DNA of 42,056 bases from an uncultured Bacteroidales bacterium (GCA_946055775.1 CAMGHE010000002.1:1-42056); one strand, 5' to 3'. Positions 26,577 through 36,575 are shown, counted from the first letter of the stretch. A program made the numbers and translations. Notes: a model not told the origin generated them from the letters alone.

Positions 26577-27617
26577 TTATATCTGCAGCAATTGCGTGTA
26601 GAGCACGTCGATGAGGAAGATGCCACAGACGTAGATGAGGATGAGGAGGCGGGCGGCCCAGACGGGGCGGATGATATGGATGAGCAGCGGTACCATCAGA
26701 ATCTCCACGAAGCCGAAGAGCTCGCTGATGCGGGCGGCATAGACGGCGATGAAGTTGAACACGCCCAAGCAGATATACGACAGAGCGAATATCTTGAGCA
26801 GCAGCGTGATGTAGGGGCAGTGGGCCTTGACCTCGTCATACTTCCAGAGCAGGACGTAATAGACCATCATCTTGAGCATGATGGCGGCGTTGAAGATGTT
26901 GATCTGCTCCACCTCGGCCAGGCCCTTGTCCTTGATATCCTCGTAGAGCATGAGTTTGTCCTGGACAAAGTCGAGGGGGACGAGGGTGATAAAGTCGATG
27001 TTGTACAGTACCGATGCGAAGGCCATGCACGGGGCGAAGGCCAGCACCACGCGGTGCCAATTCTTCAGGTCGTTGTTGCGGAAGAGGAGCATCAGGAAGG
27101 CCATGATGGCCGTGATGTGGAAGAAGATGGCTACGCCGAAGAGCGCCGCCGTGACCCACCGCTGGCGCTGCACCATGAAGTAGAAGCCCAGAATGATGAA
27201 GGCCACTGCCGCACCCACACGGATCTGTGTCATGTCGTGCAGGATGAGGAAGTGGCTCATATAGACCGCGATGAGCAGGAAGTAGTCCTTGTTCAGGTGG
27301 GTGAAGATGAAGCACTTGAGGGGAATGGCCAGCAGGGCATAGACGATGAAGATGCCCTGCACGTCGCCCAGCGTGGCGCGCACGCTCTCGCTGATGAAGA
27401 TGAAGGTGGGCTCGACCATGTCGTCGAAGTTGCCCAGGTAGTAACTGTAATACTGCAGCGAGTCTTTGTCGATGCCCAGGGGACGCAGGCCGGCCATCAG
27501 CGTGATACTGGCAGCTATGCCGGCATACACCAGGATGCGCGTGACGGGCCGCTCGTCTCTGAGAAAAGAGAAGGCGACCGCCGTGACCATGAGCAGGAAG
27601 AGTAGGGCAACGAACAT
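26577..27617 (-). CDS. EpsG-family polysaccharide polymerase (Wzy-like)
   Basis: Polytopic; 'AGLRPLGIDKDSLQYYSYYLG', 'TQIRVGAAVAFIILGFYFMVQRQRW...FHITAIMAFLMLLF'. Confidence 0.75.
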   Translation of the reverse strand: MFVALLFLLMVTAVAFSFLRDERPVTRILVYAGIAASITLMAGLRPLGIDKDSLQYYSYYLGNFDDMVEPTFIFISESVRATLGDVQGIFIVYALLAIPLKCFIFTHLNKDYFLLIAVYMSHFLILHDMTQIRVGAAVAFIILGFYFMVQRQRWVTAALFGVAIFFHITAIMAFLMLLFRNNDLKNWHRVVLAFAPCMAFASVLYNIDFITLVPLDFVQDKLMLYEDIKDKGLAEVEQINIFNAAIMLKMMVYYVLLWKYDEVKAHCPYITLLLKIFALSYICLGVFNFIAVYAARISELFGFVEILMVPLLIHIIRPVWAARLLILIYVCGIFLIDVLYTQLLQI

Positions 27618-27692
27618 GGGGACTTGGGCAGGGAGGACTTAGACGGTGGGGGGTGGCTGTTGGCGTTGGGGAGAGATGGAAAGGTGGGCGGG

Positions 27693-28847
27693 TCAGTTGG
27701 TCACTGTTACGGTCACGGTGTTGTCAGGGTCCTTGTCGGCATCGTGACCGTCAGTCTTAGGGGCGTCCTCCTGCTCCTCGTCCTCGCGAGTGCGTAACAG
27801 AATGAGGATGCTCCTGATGACGAACACCAGGAAGGTGAGTGCCGCTACGTTGAACATGCGCTTTGGCCCGGCGTGCTTCACCGGCACGCTGGCGTTCTGC
27901 AGTACCGTGAAGGCTGGCGTGCGTTCCAACACCTTCGACTCGGCCATGATGCGCTGCTGGGCCAGCGAATTGTAGGCCGTGAAGGCCATCTGCATCTCGT
28001 TCTCAAGCTGGTCCTGACGGTTCTTGTAGGTCTGGAGCACAACGTCCTGGTGGGCGTCCACGAAGTCGGCATAGGCGGCGCAGGCCTTCAGGTACTTGTC
28101 GTGCGCCTCCTGACACAGGGTGGTGACGTGGTCCAGGTCGATGCGGGCCTTCTTCGTGCGGTATTCGGTGATGAAGTCTTGCAGGCGGGCCATCACGGTG
28201 TCGGCCATGCAGGCGGCCACGAGGGGGTCTTGTGCCGTGGTGGTCAGGGTGATGACGTCGGTCTTCTTATCTACGGCACAGCGTATGCTGCCGCCTATGC
28301 CGCGCACCACCTTGTCTTCCATCTCGGTCAGGCGGAAGGGGTCGGGGCGGTAGTCCTTGTCGGTGTTGAGCGTGCCCGGCTTCTTGAGCATCGCCTTGAC
28401 CTTGATCATGGCCCAGGTCCAAAAGGGTGCCTTCTGGTGCTGGGTGAGGTAATCGACGTAGCGGCCGCGGAAACTGCCGTCGGCCGTCTGTACCTGCACG
28501 TCCATGAGCGGCACGAGGAAGTCGGTGGAGTTGATGACGTCGGGGTAGAACATGGGCGTGATGGCATCGGACGAGTTCATGCTGTTGAGGTTGATGCCCA
28601 CCATCGAGGCCATGCTGCTCAGACCGCCGAGGCTTCCGCCACCGTTGGTGTATTCGGGGGCCAGTTTGACTTGCACCTGATAGTAACGGGGGATGCAGAG
28701 CATGATGGCCGACGTCAGGACGATGGTCAGGGAGATTGGCAGGATGTACTTCTTGCGGTTGCGATAGAGGGTGGCGACGATGACGTCTAAGCGTATCTTT
28801 CCGCCGAACGAGGCTTGGAGCGTATTGCGCGAGGCTTTCTGTGACAT
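27693..28847 (-). CDS. Wzz/chain-length-determinant family protein
   Basis: Two terminal TM segments, Wzz-like N-terminus 'YRNRKKYILPISLTIVLTSAIMLCIPRYYQVQVKLAPE', coiled-coil middle. Confidence 0.8.
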   Translation of the reverse strand: MSQKASRNTLQASFGGKIRLDVIVATLYRNRKKYILPISLTIVLTSAIMLCIPRYYQVQVKLAPEYTNGGGSLGGLSSMASMVGINLNSMNSSDAITPMFYPDVINSTDFLVPLMDVQVQTADGSFRGRYVDYLTQHQKAPFWTWAMIKVKAMLKKPGTLNTDKDYRPDPFRLTEMEDKVVRGIGGSIRCAVDKKTDVITLTTTAQDPLVAACMADTVMARLQDFITEYRTKKARIDLDHVTTLCQEAHDKYLKACAAYADFVDAHQDVVLQTYKNRQDQLENEMQMAFTAYNSLAQQRIMAESKVLERTPAFTVLQNASVPVKHAGPKRMFNVAALTFLVFVIRSILILLRTREDEEQEDAPKTDGHDADKDPDNTVTVTVTN

Positions 28848-28910
28848 GGTGTGTGGGGGTATGGGTGAGCCGCCATGGCGCGCGATGTGTCTGTGGCGGC
28901 AGTGGTTTCC

Positions 28911-29552
28911 TTATTGTTCGATGGTCTTGATGACTTTGGCGGGCGAGCCTACGGCGATGCTGTAGGGCGGGATGTCGCGCGTGACGACGGAGCCGGCGCC
29001 GATGACGCTGTAGTCGCCGATGGTGACGCCGGGCATGACGCATACGCCTTCGCCCAGATGGACGCAGCGCCCTATCTTCACCGGTCCGCGACTGACGAGC
29101 GGGCGGTGGCGTGGCGGCATCTCCAGCTCGGCGCGTGTCGTGCCGCCGTGGGTATGGTCGGTGATGTAGCAGCGGGCGCCCATCGTGGTATATTCGCCAA
29201 TCTCCACGTGGTTGATGCAGCCCACGCGGCTCAGCGGCGCCAGCACCACACGGTCGTGGATGATGAGGCGGGGCGTGAAACGCTGGCCCGCATTGTCCCA
29301 GCGGTCCAGGCACTGCAAACGCACGTCGAAGCCCATCTCGACGTGGTGACCCAGCGTCATGTGCTTCATGCCGGAGAGGTGCAGGCGCGTGCTGCTCAGC
29401 GCCACGCTGCCGCAGCGGCCGAAGCACTGCTTGATGTAGGCGGCGTAGATGTTGCGCCATAGGATGGACAGTTTGGCGCAGAGCCAGGGCCAGCCCAGGT
29501 GGGCGAAGGGCCAGGTCAGACAGAGGAAGAGGAAGCGGATGATGCGTTTCAT
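28911..29552 (-). CDS. Left-handed beta-helix acyltransferase (serine acetyltransferase-like)
   Basis: Hexapeptide repeats; 'VHLGEGVCVMPGVTIGDYSVIGAGSVVTRDIPPYSIAVGSPAKVI'. Confidence 0.85.
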   Translation of the reverse strand: MKRIIRFLFLCLTWPFAHLGWPWLCAKLSILWRNIYAAYIKQCFGRCGSVALSSTRLHLSGMKHMTLGHHVEMGFDVRLQCLDRWDNAGQRFTPRLIIHDRVVLAPLSRVGCINHVEIGEYTTMGARCYITDHTHGGTTRAELEMPPRHRPLVSRGPVKIGRCVHLGEGVCVMPGVTIGDYSVIGAGSVVTRDIPPYSIAVGSPAKVIKTIEQ

Positions 29553-29616
29553 ATCATAGGAGGGGATTATGTCGGAGTGGGGTGGAGCATGCGGAGGAGG
29601 CGTCTGCCCGATGTGA

Positions 29617-31140
29617 TCACCGCATCAGATGCAGCCGCCGGAGGACAAACTGCCGCTCGCTGCTCTGCAGACCGAAGACGAAGGCTATCAGCCCTGTCCA
29701 GCCCACGGTGAGGGCGCAGAACAGCAGGTGTGCCCAGAGCCCCTCGGGCGTGACATAGTGGAGCACGGCGGCCGGCAGACCGACGCTCAGGGTGCCCACG
29801 ATGATGATGCGTGAGAGCACGCGGCGTACAAACAGCCGGGCGGAGAAGCCGAACAGCCCGCGGCACAGCCAGATACGGATGACCTGTGCCGCCAGCGTCG
29901 TGGCCAGCAGGACGACGAAGATGAGTGCGGGCTCACGCGTGGCGTGCAGCGTGAAGTAGCCCACGGGCAGCGTCAGGAGCAGCGTCAGCCCGATGCTGAC
30001 GTAATAGCGGCGCACGCGCCCCGTGGCGGCGGCGCCGATCATCATGGGGTTGGCCACGCAGTCGATGAGCGACACGCACAGCAGCAGGCGCACGAAGGTG
30101 GCGGCATGGGCCGGCACGACGGGCAGCCACAGCTGCAGCACGAAGTCGGTGTCGAGGGCAAGGGGCACGGCCATGAGCAGCATCAGCATGAACGACAGCC
30201 GTGACGACGTCAGCACCAGACGGTTCATCTGGCCCACCTCGCCCTGAGCGTAGGTCTTGGTAATCTGCGGGTTGATGGCGGTCTGAAAACTGGCTATGAA
30301 CGCTGTCACCGCCGTCTGTATCTGAAACGCCACGCCGCGGGCTGCGTTGACCAACGGACCGAAGAAAAAGTTGAGCATCAGGTTGATGCCCTGCGTGTTG
30401 GCCACGAGCGACAGATTGCCGAAGGTGCTCCACCCCGTGAAGGCCAGCATCTCGCGGTAGAGGGCGCCGTCGCGCATGAGGCGGAAGCGTAGGGTACGGT
30501 AGCGCAGGCGGCAGTAGAGCCAGTAGATGGCGCGCACGACGGCCGCCTCGGCCAGCATCAGCAGGGCATAGACGGCCAGGATGTGGTCGGCGGGGAAGAG
30601 GTAGAGGCTCAGCGTGACGCCCAGTTTGAGCAACACATCGACGATGGTGATGGCGGCATAGGCGCCCATGTTTTCGTGGGCAATGATGGTGGCATTGCAG
30701 GGCATACTCATGATGAGCAGCATGCCCGAGAGCAGCGAGCAGCCGAACACCATATAGACCTGCATGACCTTCTCGGGCGGGCACACCAGAAAGGTGTGGA
30801 TGTACCACGTCCCCAGGGCACCGCCCACCACGACCACGCCGATGCCCAGCAGGGCATGGATGACGGTGGCCGCCGAATAGACGCGGTTCAGATAGTCGGC
30901 ATCGCCGCGCCCCAGCGCCACGGTGATGAAGCGCTGCGTGCAGGTGGTCATCGAGTTGTTGAGAAACATCAGCACCACCACGATGCCGCCCACCACGTCG
31001 TACAGGCCATAGTTTTCCACACCCAGCACGTGCATCAACACGCGCGAGGTGTAGAGGAATACGGCCATTTGGAAGAGCATGCGGAAATAAAGGATGAGCG
31101 TGTTGCGCGCCACCCTGCGTGTGTCTGCTTGCTGTGTCAT
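29617..31140 (-). CDS. Polysaccharide flippase (Wzx-like)
   Basis: Polytopic MATE/Wzx-like; 'RNTLILYFRMLFQMAVFLYTSRVLMHVLGVENYGLYDVVGGIV'; start ATG 31140. Confidence 0.8.
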   Translation of the reverse strand: MTQQADTRRVARNTLILYFRMLFQMAVFLYTSRVLMHVLGVENYGLYDVVGGIVVVLMFLNNSMTTCTQRFITVALGRGDADYLNRVYSAATVIHALLGIGVVVVGGALGTWYIHTFLVCPPEKVMQVYMVFGCSLLSGMLLIMSMPCNATIIAHENMGAYAAITIVDVLLKLGVTLSLYLFPADHILAVYALLMLAEAAVVRAIYWLYCRLRYRTLRFRLMRDGALYREMLAFTGWSTFGNLSLVANTQGINLMLNFFFGPLVNAARGVAFQIQTAVTAFIASFQTAINPQITKTYAQGEVGQMNRLVLTSSRLSFMLMLLMAVPLALDTDFVLQLWLPVVPAHAATFVRLLLCVSLIDCVANPMMIGAAATGRVRRYYVSIGLTLLLTLPVGYFTLHATREPALIFVVLLATTLAAQVIRIWLCRGLFGFSARLFVRRVLSRIIIVGTLSVGLPAAVLHYVTPEGLWAHLLFCALTVGWTGLIAFVFGLQSSERQFVLRRLHLMR

Positions 31141-31145
31141 ACGCG

Positions 31146-31153
31146 CAAAGGTA
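31146..31153 (-). promoter_or_regulatory. -7 box TACCTTTG immediately upstream of the flippase start codon
   Basis: TAnnTTTG with a TTGG at about -33 spacing; box ends 5 nt before the ATG. Confidence 0.45.
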
Positions 31154-31302
31154 CGTTTTTTATCGCAGCGGCCAATGTTTGGTGCCATGAAAGTGTGCAG
31201 TTGGCGCCCATATATGACGCTATGGCGCGCAATGGGGTTGAGGCGCGAGGCCGGACGGCGGACGTCCGTGAAACCAAACCCCACACTGACGCGCCCACAA
31301 AG

Positions 31303-31340
31303 CGCAGCGCCGTGCATGTGGGGACATGCACGGCGCTGCG
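31303..31340 (-). terminator. Terminator of the acyl-CoA dehydrogenase operon
   Basis: 17-bp perfect stem CGCAGCGCCGTGCATGT/ACATGCACGGCGCTGCG with 4-nt loop, 15 bp after the stop. Confidence 0.65.
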
Positions 31341-31354
31341 GGTGGTGCGACGGC

Positions 31355-33064
31355 TTATGCCTGACGGTAGTCGGCGAGACTCTCGGTGGTGAGGTTCATC
31401 ACGAAGGTGTGGTGCTTGGCAATCTCCGCCTCGACGAAGTTGGCATAGACGCGGGCGCTGCGCTCGAAGAGGGCGGCGTCGGCCGAGGCGTTGTAGATGA
31501 GCAGGTGGAGCATGATGACGTCGGCAGCCATCTCGACGAGGTGGCGTGCGCAGAGGTCGTGATACTCCTGGTCGGCAGCCTCCTTGACGCGGGCCACGGC
31601 CTCTTCAAACTTGTCGGCCATGACCTTGGCGCGGGCCTGGATGGCCTTCATCGCCTCGCTGCACTCGGCCTGCTCAAACTCGCGCATCTGGGCCAGGTAG
31701 GAGCCGTTGGTGACGTAGCGGATGGCGGCTACGACCTGCAGCTGCGTCGTACCCTCGTAGATGCTGGTGATGCGGGCGTCGCGGGCATAGCGCTGGATGG
31801 GGTAGTCCATCATGAAGCCCGAACCGCCGTGAATCTGCAGGGCGTCGTAGGTGTTCTGGTTGCAGTACTCAGAGTTCATGCCCTTGGCGAGCGGCGTGAG
31901 CGAGTCGGCCAGTTTGGCATAGAGTTTCTGCTCCTTGCGCTCCTCCGGCGTGAGTTTGCGCTCGCGGCTGATGTCGTCTAATGCCTTGTAGATATCGACG
32001 TAGCGTGCGCACTGGTAGAGCAGGGCGCGACCGGCATCGAGCTTGGCCTTGATGGTGGCCAGCATGTCGGCCACGGCGGGGAAGTTGATGATGGCTTTGC
32101 CAAACTGTTCGCGGTCGCGGGCGTAGGCCAGACCTTCGTTGTAGGCGGCCTGCGAGATGCCCACGCTCTGTGCGGCGATGCCCAGACGGGCACCGTTCAT
32201 CAGGGCCATGACGTACTTGATGAGGCCCATCTTGCGGTCGCCCACGAGTTCGGCCTTGGCATTCTTATAGACCAGTTCGCAGGTCGGCGAACCATGGATA
32301 CCGAGTTTGTTTTCAATGCGGCGCACGTTCACACCGCCGTCGCGCTTGTCGTAGATGAACATCGAGAGGCCGCGGCCGTCCGTCGTGCCCTCTTCCGAGC
32401 GTGCCAGCACCAGGTGCAGGTGGGCGTCGCCGTTGGTGATGAAGCGCTTGACGCCGTTCAGACGCCAGCAGTTGTTCTCCTCGTCGAAGGTGGCCTTGAG
32501 CATGACGCTCTGCAGGTCGGATCCGGCATCGGGCTCGGTGAGGTCCATCGACATGGTCTCGCCCTCGCACACGCGGGGGATGAAGCGGGCGTGCTGGTCG
32601 GCATCGCCAAACTCGTAGAGCGTCTCGATGCAGTCTTGCAGCGACCAGATATTGCCGAAGCCGGCATCGCTGGCAGCCACCAGTTCGGCACACATGGTGT
32701 AAGGCGTGATGGGGAAGTTGAGGCCCTTGTAGCGGCGCGGCATGGTCATGCCGTTCATGCCCGCCTTGACCATGGCGTCAAGGTTGCGGTCGGTGCCGCT
32801 GGCATAGTTGACGCGGTCGCCGACGTGGTGCGGCCCTTCCAGGTCAACGCCCTCGGCGTTGTCGGCGATGGTGGTGCCGGCAATCTCGCCGACGATGTCG
32901 AGCACGCGGTCGTAGTTGTCCATGGCGTCGTCGAAGTCGATGGGGGCATAGTCGTAAGCGTCCTTCTCGGCGAAGCCACGCTCCTTGAGTTCGACGATGC
33001 GTTTCATGAGCGGGTGGTTCATTTCAAACCTCAGCTCGGGGTGGTCTGTATAGTTGTTGGCCAT
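31355..33064 (-). CDS. Acyl-CoA dehydrogenase family protein
   Basis: 'MSMDLTEPDAGSDLQSV', 'GLSMFIYDKRDGGVNVRRIENKLGIHGSPTCEL', 'YEGTTQLQVVAA'. Confidence 0.92.
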   Translation of the reverse strand: MANNYTDHPELRFEMNHPLMKRIVELKERGFAEKDAYDYAPIDFDDAMDNYDRVLDIVGEIAGTTIADNAEGVDLEGPHHVGDRVNYASGTDRNLDAMVKAGMNGMTMPRRYKGLNFPITPYTMCAELVAASDAGFGNIWSLQDCIETLYEFGDADQHARFIPRVCEGETMSMDLTEPDAGSDLQSVMLKATFDEENNCWRLNGVKRFITNGDAHLHLVLARSEEGTTDGRGLSMFIYDKRDGGVNVRRIENKLGIHGSPTCELVYKNAKAELVGDRKMGLIKYVMALMNGARLGIAAQSVGISQAAYNEGLAYARDREQFGKAIINFPAVADMLATIKAKLDAGRALLYQCARYVDIYKALDDISRERKLTPEERKEQKLYAKLADSLTPLAKGMNSEYCNQNTYDALQIHGGSGFMMDYPIQRYARDARITSIYEGTTQLQVVAAIRYVTNGSYLAQMREFEQAECSEAMKAIQARAKVMADKFEEAVARVKEAADQEYHDLCARHLVEMAADVIMLHLLIYNASADAALFERSARVYANFVEAEIAKHHTFVMNLTTESLADYRQA

Positions 33065-33127
33065 TTGGGTGTAGTGTTTGGTGTGGCAGGGGAGTACGCC
33101 GACGAGACGCCGGCGTGCGCGGAGCCA

Positions 33128-34150
33128 TTATTTGCTGTTCTCTTTATACGATTTGATCATCTTGGGCACGACGTCCTCCACGCTGCCCGTGATGACGTAG
33201 TCGGCAATCTGGTTGATGGGCGCTTCGGGGTCGGTGTTGATGGAGATGACGATGCCGCTCTCCTTCATGCCGGCCACGTGCTGGATGGCGCCCGATATGC
33301 CGCAGGCAATATAGACCTTGGGCCGCACGGTGACACCCGTCTGGCCAATCTGACGGTCGTGCTCGCAGAAGCCGGCATCGACGGCGGCGCGGCTGGCGCC
33401 CACCTCGCCGTGCAGTTCGTCGGCCAACTGGTAGAGCAGGTCGAAGTTCTCCTTAGAGCCCACGCCGTAGCCGCCGGCGATGACGATGGGCGCACCCTTG
33501 AGGTTGTTCTTGGCCTTCTCGACATGGCGCTCGATGACGCGCACCACATAGTCCGTGTCGGGCACATACTTGGCCACGTCCTCATAGACAATCTCGCCGT
33601 TGTAGTACTCAGCCACCTTCTCGGCCTTCATCACGCCCGAGCGCACCGTGGCCATCTGCGGGCGGTTGTCGGGGTTGACGATGGTGGCGACGATGTTGCC
33701 GCCGAAAGCCGGGCGAATCTGGTAGAGCAGGTTGTCGTAGTGCTTGCCCTGCTTCTTGTCGTCATAGTCGCCAATCTCAAGCGCCGTGCAGTCGGCCGTC
33801 AGACCGCTGGTCAGCGACGAACTGACGCGCGGGCCGAGGTCGCGGCCGATGACGGTGGCGCCCATGAGGCAAATCTGCGGCTGCTCCTCCTTGAAGAGGT
33901 TGACCAGGATGCTGGTGTGGGGCTTCGAGGTGTAGGGGTAGAGGCCCGGGGCGTCAAAGACGTGGAGCTTGTCCACACCATAAGACAGGATGTCCTTTTC
34001 CACCTTGCCCGTGATGCCGCTGCCGGCGGCGATGGCTTCGAGCTGTACGCCCAGTTGGTTGGCCAGTTTGCGGCCTTTGGTGAGAAGTTCGAACGACACT
34101 TCTTCGACGGCGACGCCGTCTATCTCGCAATATACGAATACGTTGTTCAT
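33128..34150 (-). CDS. etfA: Electron transfer flavoprotein alpha subunit
   Basis: 'GYGVGSKENFDLLYQLADELHGEVGASRAAVDAGF', 'QIGQTGVTVRPKVYIACGISGAIQH'. Confidence 0.93.
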   Translation of the reverse strand: MNNVFVYCEIDGVAVEEVSFELLTKGRKLANQLGVQLEAIAAGSGITGKVEKDILSYGVDKLHVFDAPGLYPYTSKPHTSILVNLFKEEQPQICLMGATVIGRDLGPRVSSSLTSGLTADCTALEIGDYDDKKQGKHYDNLLYQIRPAFGGNIVATIVNPDNRPQMATVRSGVMKAEKVAEYYNGEIVYEDVAKYVPDTDYVVRVIERHVEKAKNNLKGAPIVIAGGYGVGSKENFDLLYQLADELHGEVGASRAAVDAGFCEHDRQIGQTGVTVRPKVYIACGISGAIQHVAGMKESGIVISINTDPEAPINQIADYVITGSVEDVVPKMIKSYKENSK

Positions 34151-34173
34151 AGTGATGAGAGAAGTTACAGAGG

Positions 34174-35049
34174 TTAGCCAATGGTGTGGCTCTCGAGGAG
34201 TTCCTTCACCAGTCCTTCAATATCAGCTTCGCTGCCCGTGAGGCGCTTGCTTTCCTTGGCCTTAAACACGATGTTCTGCACAGCCTTTACCTTCGTCGGC
34301 GAGCCCGCCAGACCACACTGAGCCAGGTCGCCATCGACGTCGGCCACGCTCCACTGCGTCACCGTCAGGTAGGGCTTCTTTTCATATTCCTCGGCATAGG
34401 GCATCTGACCGTCGGCCGGACGCTCCATGGGCGCCGTGGCGCGCTTGTACTTCATCACCAACTTGGCGTTGCGCGGGCGGCAGGGGGCAGCATTGCCGTT
34501 GACCGTGAGCAGGATGGGCAGCGGCGCTTCCACACGCTCAATGCCGCCGTCGATGCTGCGCACCAGGGTGATCTTGCCGTCCTTCACGCTCTCGATGGCC
34601 GTGACGTAGGTCACCTGGTTCAGGTCGAGCTTCTGCGCCACCTGCGGGCCCACCTGCGCCGTGTCACCGTCGATGGCCTGACGGCCGCCGATGATGATGT
34701 CGGGCATACCCATCTTGCGGATGGCCATCGACAGGGCATAACTCGTGGCCAGCGTGTCGGCGCCGGCAAAGGCGCGGTCGGTCAGCAGATAGCCGTTGTC
34801 AGCGCCGCGGAACAGACCTTCGCGGATGACATCGGTGGCACGGGGAGGGCCCATCGTCAGGATGGAAACGCTCGAGCCCGGGTGCTCGTCCTTCAGACGA
34901 AGGGCTTGCTCCAGGGCGTTGAGGTCCTCTGGATTGAAAATGGCGGGGAGGGCAGCGCGGTTGACCGTTCCTTCAGGCGTCATCGCGTCCTTGCCCACAT
35001 TACGGGTGTCGGGCACTTGCTTGGCAAGCACAACAATTTTCAGACTCAT
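34174..35049 (-). CDS. etfB: Electron transfer flavoprotein beta subunit
   Basis: 'MSLKIVVLAKQVPDT', 'NPEDLNALEQALRLKDE', 'GRQAIDGDTAQVGPQVA'. Confidence 0.93.
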   Translation of the reverse strand: MSLKIVVLAKQVPDTRNVGKDAMTPEGTVNRAALPAIFNPEDLNALEQALRLKDEHPGSSVSILTMGPPRATDVIREGLFRGADNGYLLTDRAFAGADTLATSYALSMAIRKMGMPDIIIGGRQAIDGDTAQVGPQVAQKLDLNQVTYVTAIESVKDGKITLVRSIDGGIERVEAPLPILLTVNGNAAPCRPRNAKLVMKYKRATAPMERPADGQMPYAEEYEKKPYLTVTQWSVADVDGDLAQCGLAGSPTKVKAVQNIVFKAKESKRLTGSEADIEGLVKELLESHTIG

Positions 35050-35112
35050 AGTTTGCCTATATTATATATATGTGTGTTTCTCTTGGCGGGCATCTTCAGC
35101 GGCAGCCTTCGA

Positions 35113-35194
35113 TTATGCTTGGCTTATGCTTGGCTTACGCTTGGCTTATGCTAAGCCTGGCTTATGCTTGGTCTATGCTTGGCTTATGCTTGGC
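35113..35194. repeat. 11-bp tandem repeat (TTATGCTTGGC), seven units, one carrying a 5-bp insertion
   Basis: Units at 35113, 35124, 35135, 35146 (16 bp), 35162, 35173 and 35184. Confidence 0.95.
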
Positions 35195-35303
35195 GGACTT
35201 CTTTCGGCGGCCTTCGCTGATGTGTTTCTCGTGGCAGTTCGCCCCGTGTGCAACGTGCGTCTGGCATTGCACAGAGACGCGGCAAAGGTGCACAGAGGCG
35301 CGG

Positions 35304-35335
35304 CAAATTTAGATAATTCCCGCCAAACGCCCAAA
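35304..35335 (-). promoter_or_regulatory. Candidate etfBA-acd promoter: TTTG-N20-TAAATTTG
   Basis: Plus-strand CAAATTTA 35304-35311 and CAAA 35332-35335; places the 11-bp repeats in the 5' UTR. Confidence 0.45.
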
Positions 35336-35404
35336 AATGGCTGCGCCAATTTTCCCGCGCCGTGTTGCGCAGGCCACATTTCATGCAAATTTTGCAAGAA
35401 AGGT

Positions 35405-35435
35405 TTTGCCAATCAGACAAAGGTCTCTATATTTG
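35405..35435 (+). promoter_or_regulatory. Candidate distal exbB promoter TTTG-N19-TATATTTG
   Basis: Exact boxes and spacing. Confidence 0.5.
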
Positions 35436-35544
35436 CCTTTAGAAACTGCGCTTGGCAAAATAAGACCTTGGGCCAAATGCACCCTTTTGCGAAAAAAGCC
35501 CTAAATACGTCCCGATAATTGCTTGCAGAGAAAAAATAAATGGG

Positions 35545-35552
35545 TATCTTTG
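35545..35552 (+). promoter_or_regulatory. Candidate proximal exbB -7 box TATCTTTG
   Basis: TAnnTTTG with TTGC about 18 bp upstream. Confidence 0.5.
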
Positions 35553-35682
35553 CCCGCAAATCCCCGAAAGGCCCCCAACGCCTCTGCTTCATGGAAAGCA
35601 AGATGTAGAGAAAGCCTGCACAGAAGGAAACAGTAAACAAACATTCCATAACAAACAATCTACAAACTAAAACTTCAAAACA

Positions 35683-36552
35683 ATGGCAACTACAAATGCT
35701 ACCGCACCTAAGAGTGCGCCCAAAGTAAAAAAGGAATCCCAGGGCTTTCAGGGAATTAAGGCCGGTTGGGCCGTTATCGTGGCCTGCGCTGTAATCGCCG
35801 TATGTATTTACCTGTTCGTGTTCGGTGCTGCCGGCAACTTCAAGGGCGACATCGGTGCTCCCTTCGCCTGCATGTCTGACGCCGAAGCCATGGAGCCCGC
35901 CGGTCTTGTAGGTACGGTTTACATGGGTGGTTTCGTGGTGCCCATCATCTGGACTCTCTGCTTCACCGTTATCGCATTCGCCATCGAGCGCTTCTTCGCT
36001 ATCCGCAACGCCTACGGCCGTACCAGCCTCGTGAAGTTCGTGGCTGACATCAAGAAGGCTCTCGAAGCCAACGACCTGGACAAGGCCAACAAGATCTGCG
36101 ACGTACAGCGCGGTTCTGTAGCCAACGTCGTTCGTGCCACCCTTCGCAAGTATGCCGAGATGGAGCAGAATACCATCCTCACCAAGGAGCAGAAGATTCT
36201 CGCCATCCAGAAGGAGCTCGAAGAGGCTACCGCCCTCGAAATGCCTATGATGCAGGAAAACCTCCCCATCATCGGTTCTATCGTTACTCTGGGTACGCTG
36301 ACCGGTCTGTTCGGTACGGTGCTCGGTATGATCAAGTCGTTCTCCGCTATGTCCGCTGGTGACGGTGGTACCGACTCTACCGCTCTGGCAACGGGTATCT
36401 CTGAGGCTCTTGTAAACACCGCCTCTGGTATCGCTACCGGTGCCCTCGCCGTTATCGCTTACAACTACTACACCAACAAAATCGACCGCCTCACCTTCAG
36501 TCTTGATGAAGTAGGCTTCTCCATCGTACAGACCTTCTCCGCTACCCACTAA
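35683..36552 (+). CDS. exbB: MotA/TolQ/ExbB proton channel family protein
   Basis: 'LPIIGSIVTLGTLTGLFGTVLGMIKSFSAMS...ALATGISEALVNTASGIATGALAVIAYNYY'. Confidence 0.93.
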   Translation: MATTNATAPKSAPKVKKESQGFQGIKAGWAVIVACAVIAVCIYLFVFGAAGNFKGDIGAPFACMSDAEAMEPAGLVGTVYMGGFVVPIIWTLCFTVIAFAIERFFAIRNAYGRTSLVKFVADIKKALEANDLDKANKICDVQRGSVANVVRATLRKYAEMEQNTILTKEQKILAIQKELEEATALEMPMMQENLPIIGSIVTLGTLTGLFGTVLGMIKSFSAMSAGDGGTDSTALATGISEALVNTASGIATGALAVIAYNYYTNKIDRLTFSLDEVGFSIVQTFSATH

Positions 36553-36575
36553 TCATAATTAAGGTAACATAAACA

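Noticed and set aside
34186-35518. Plus-strand ORFs with 'AYAWLML' repeats
   Set aside because: Translation of the 11-bp noncoding repeat in several frames; overlaps etfB antisense.
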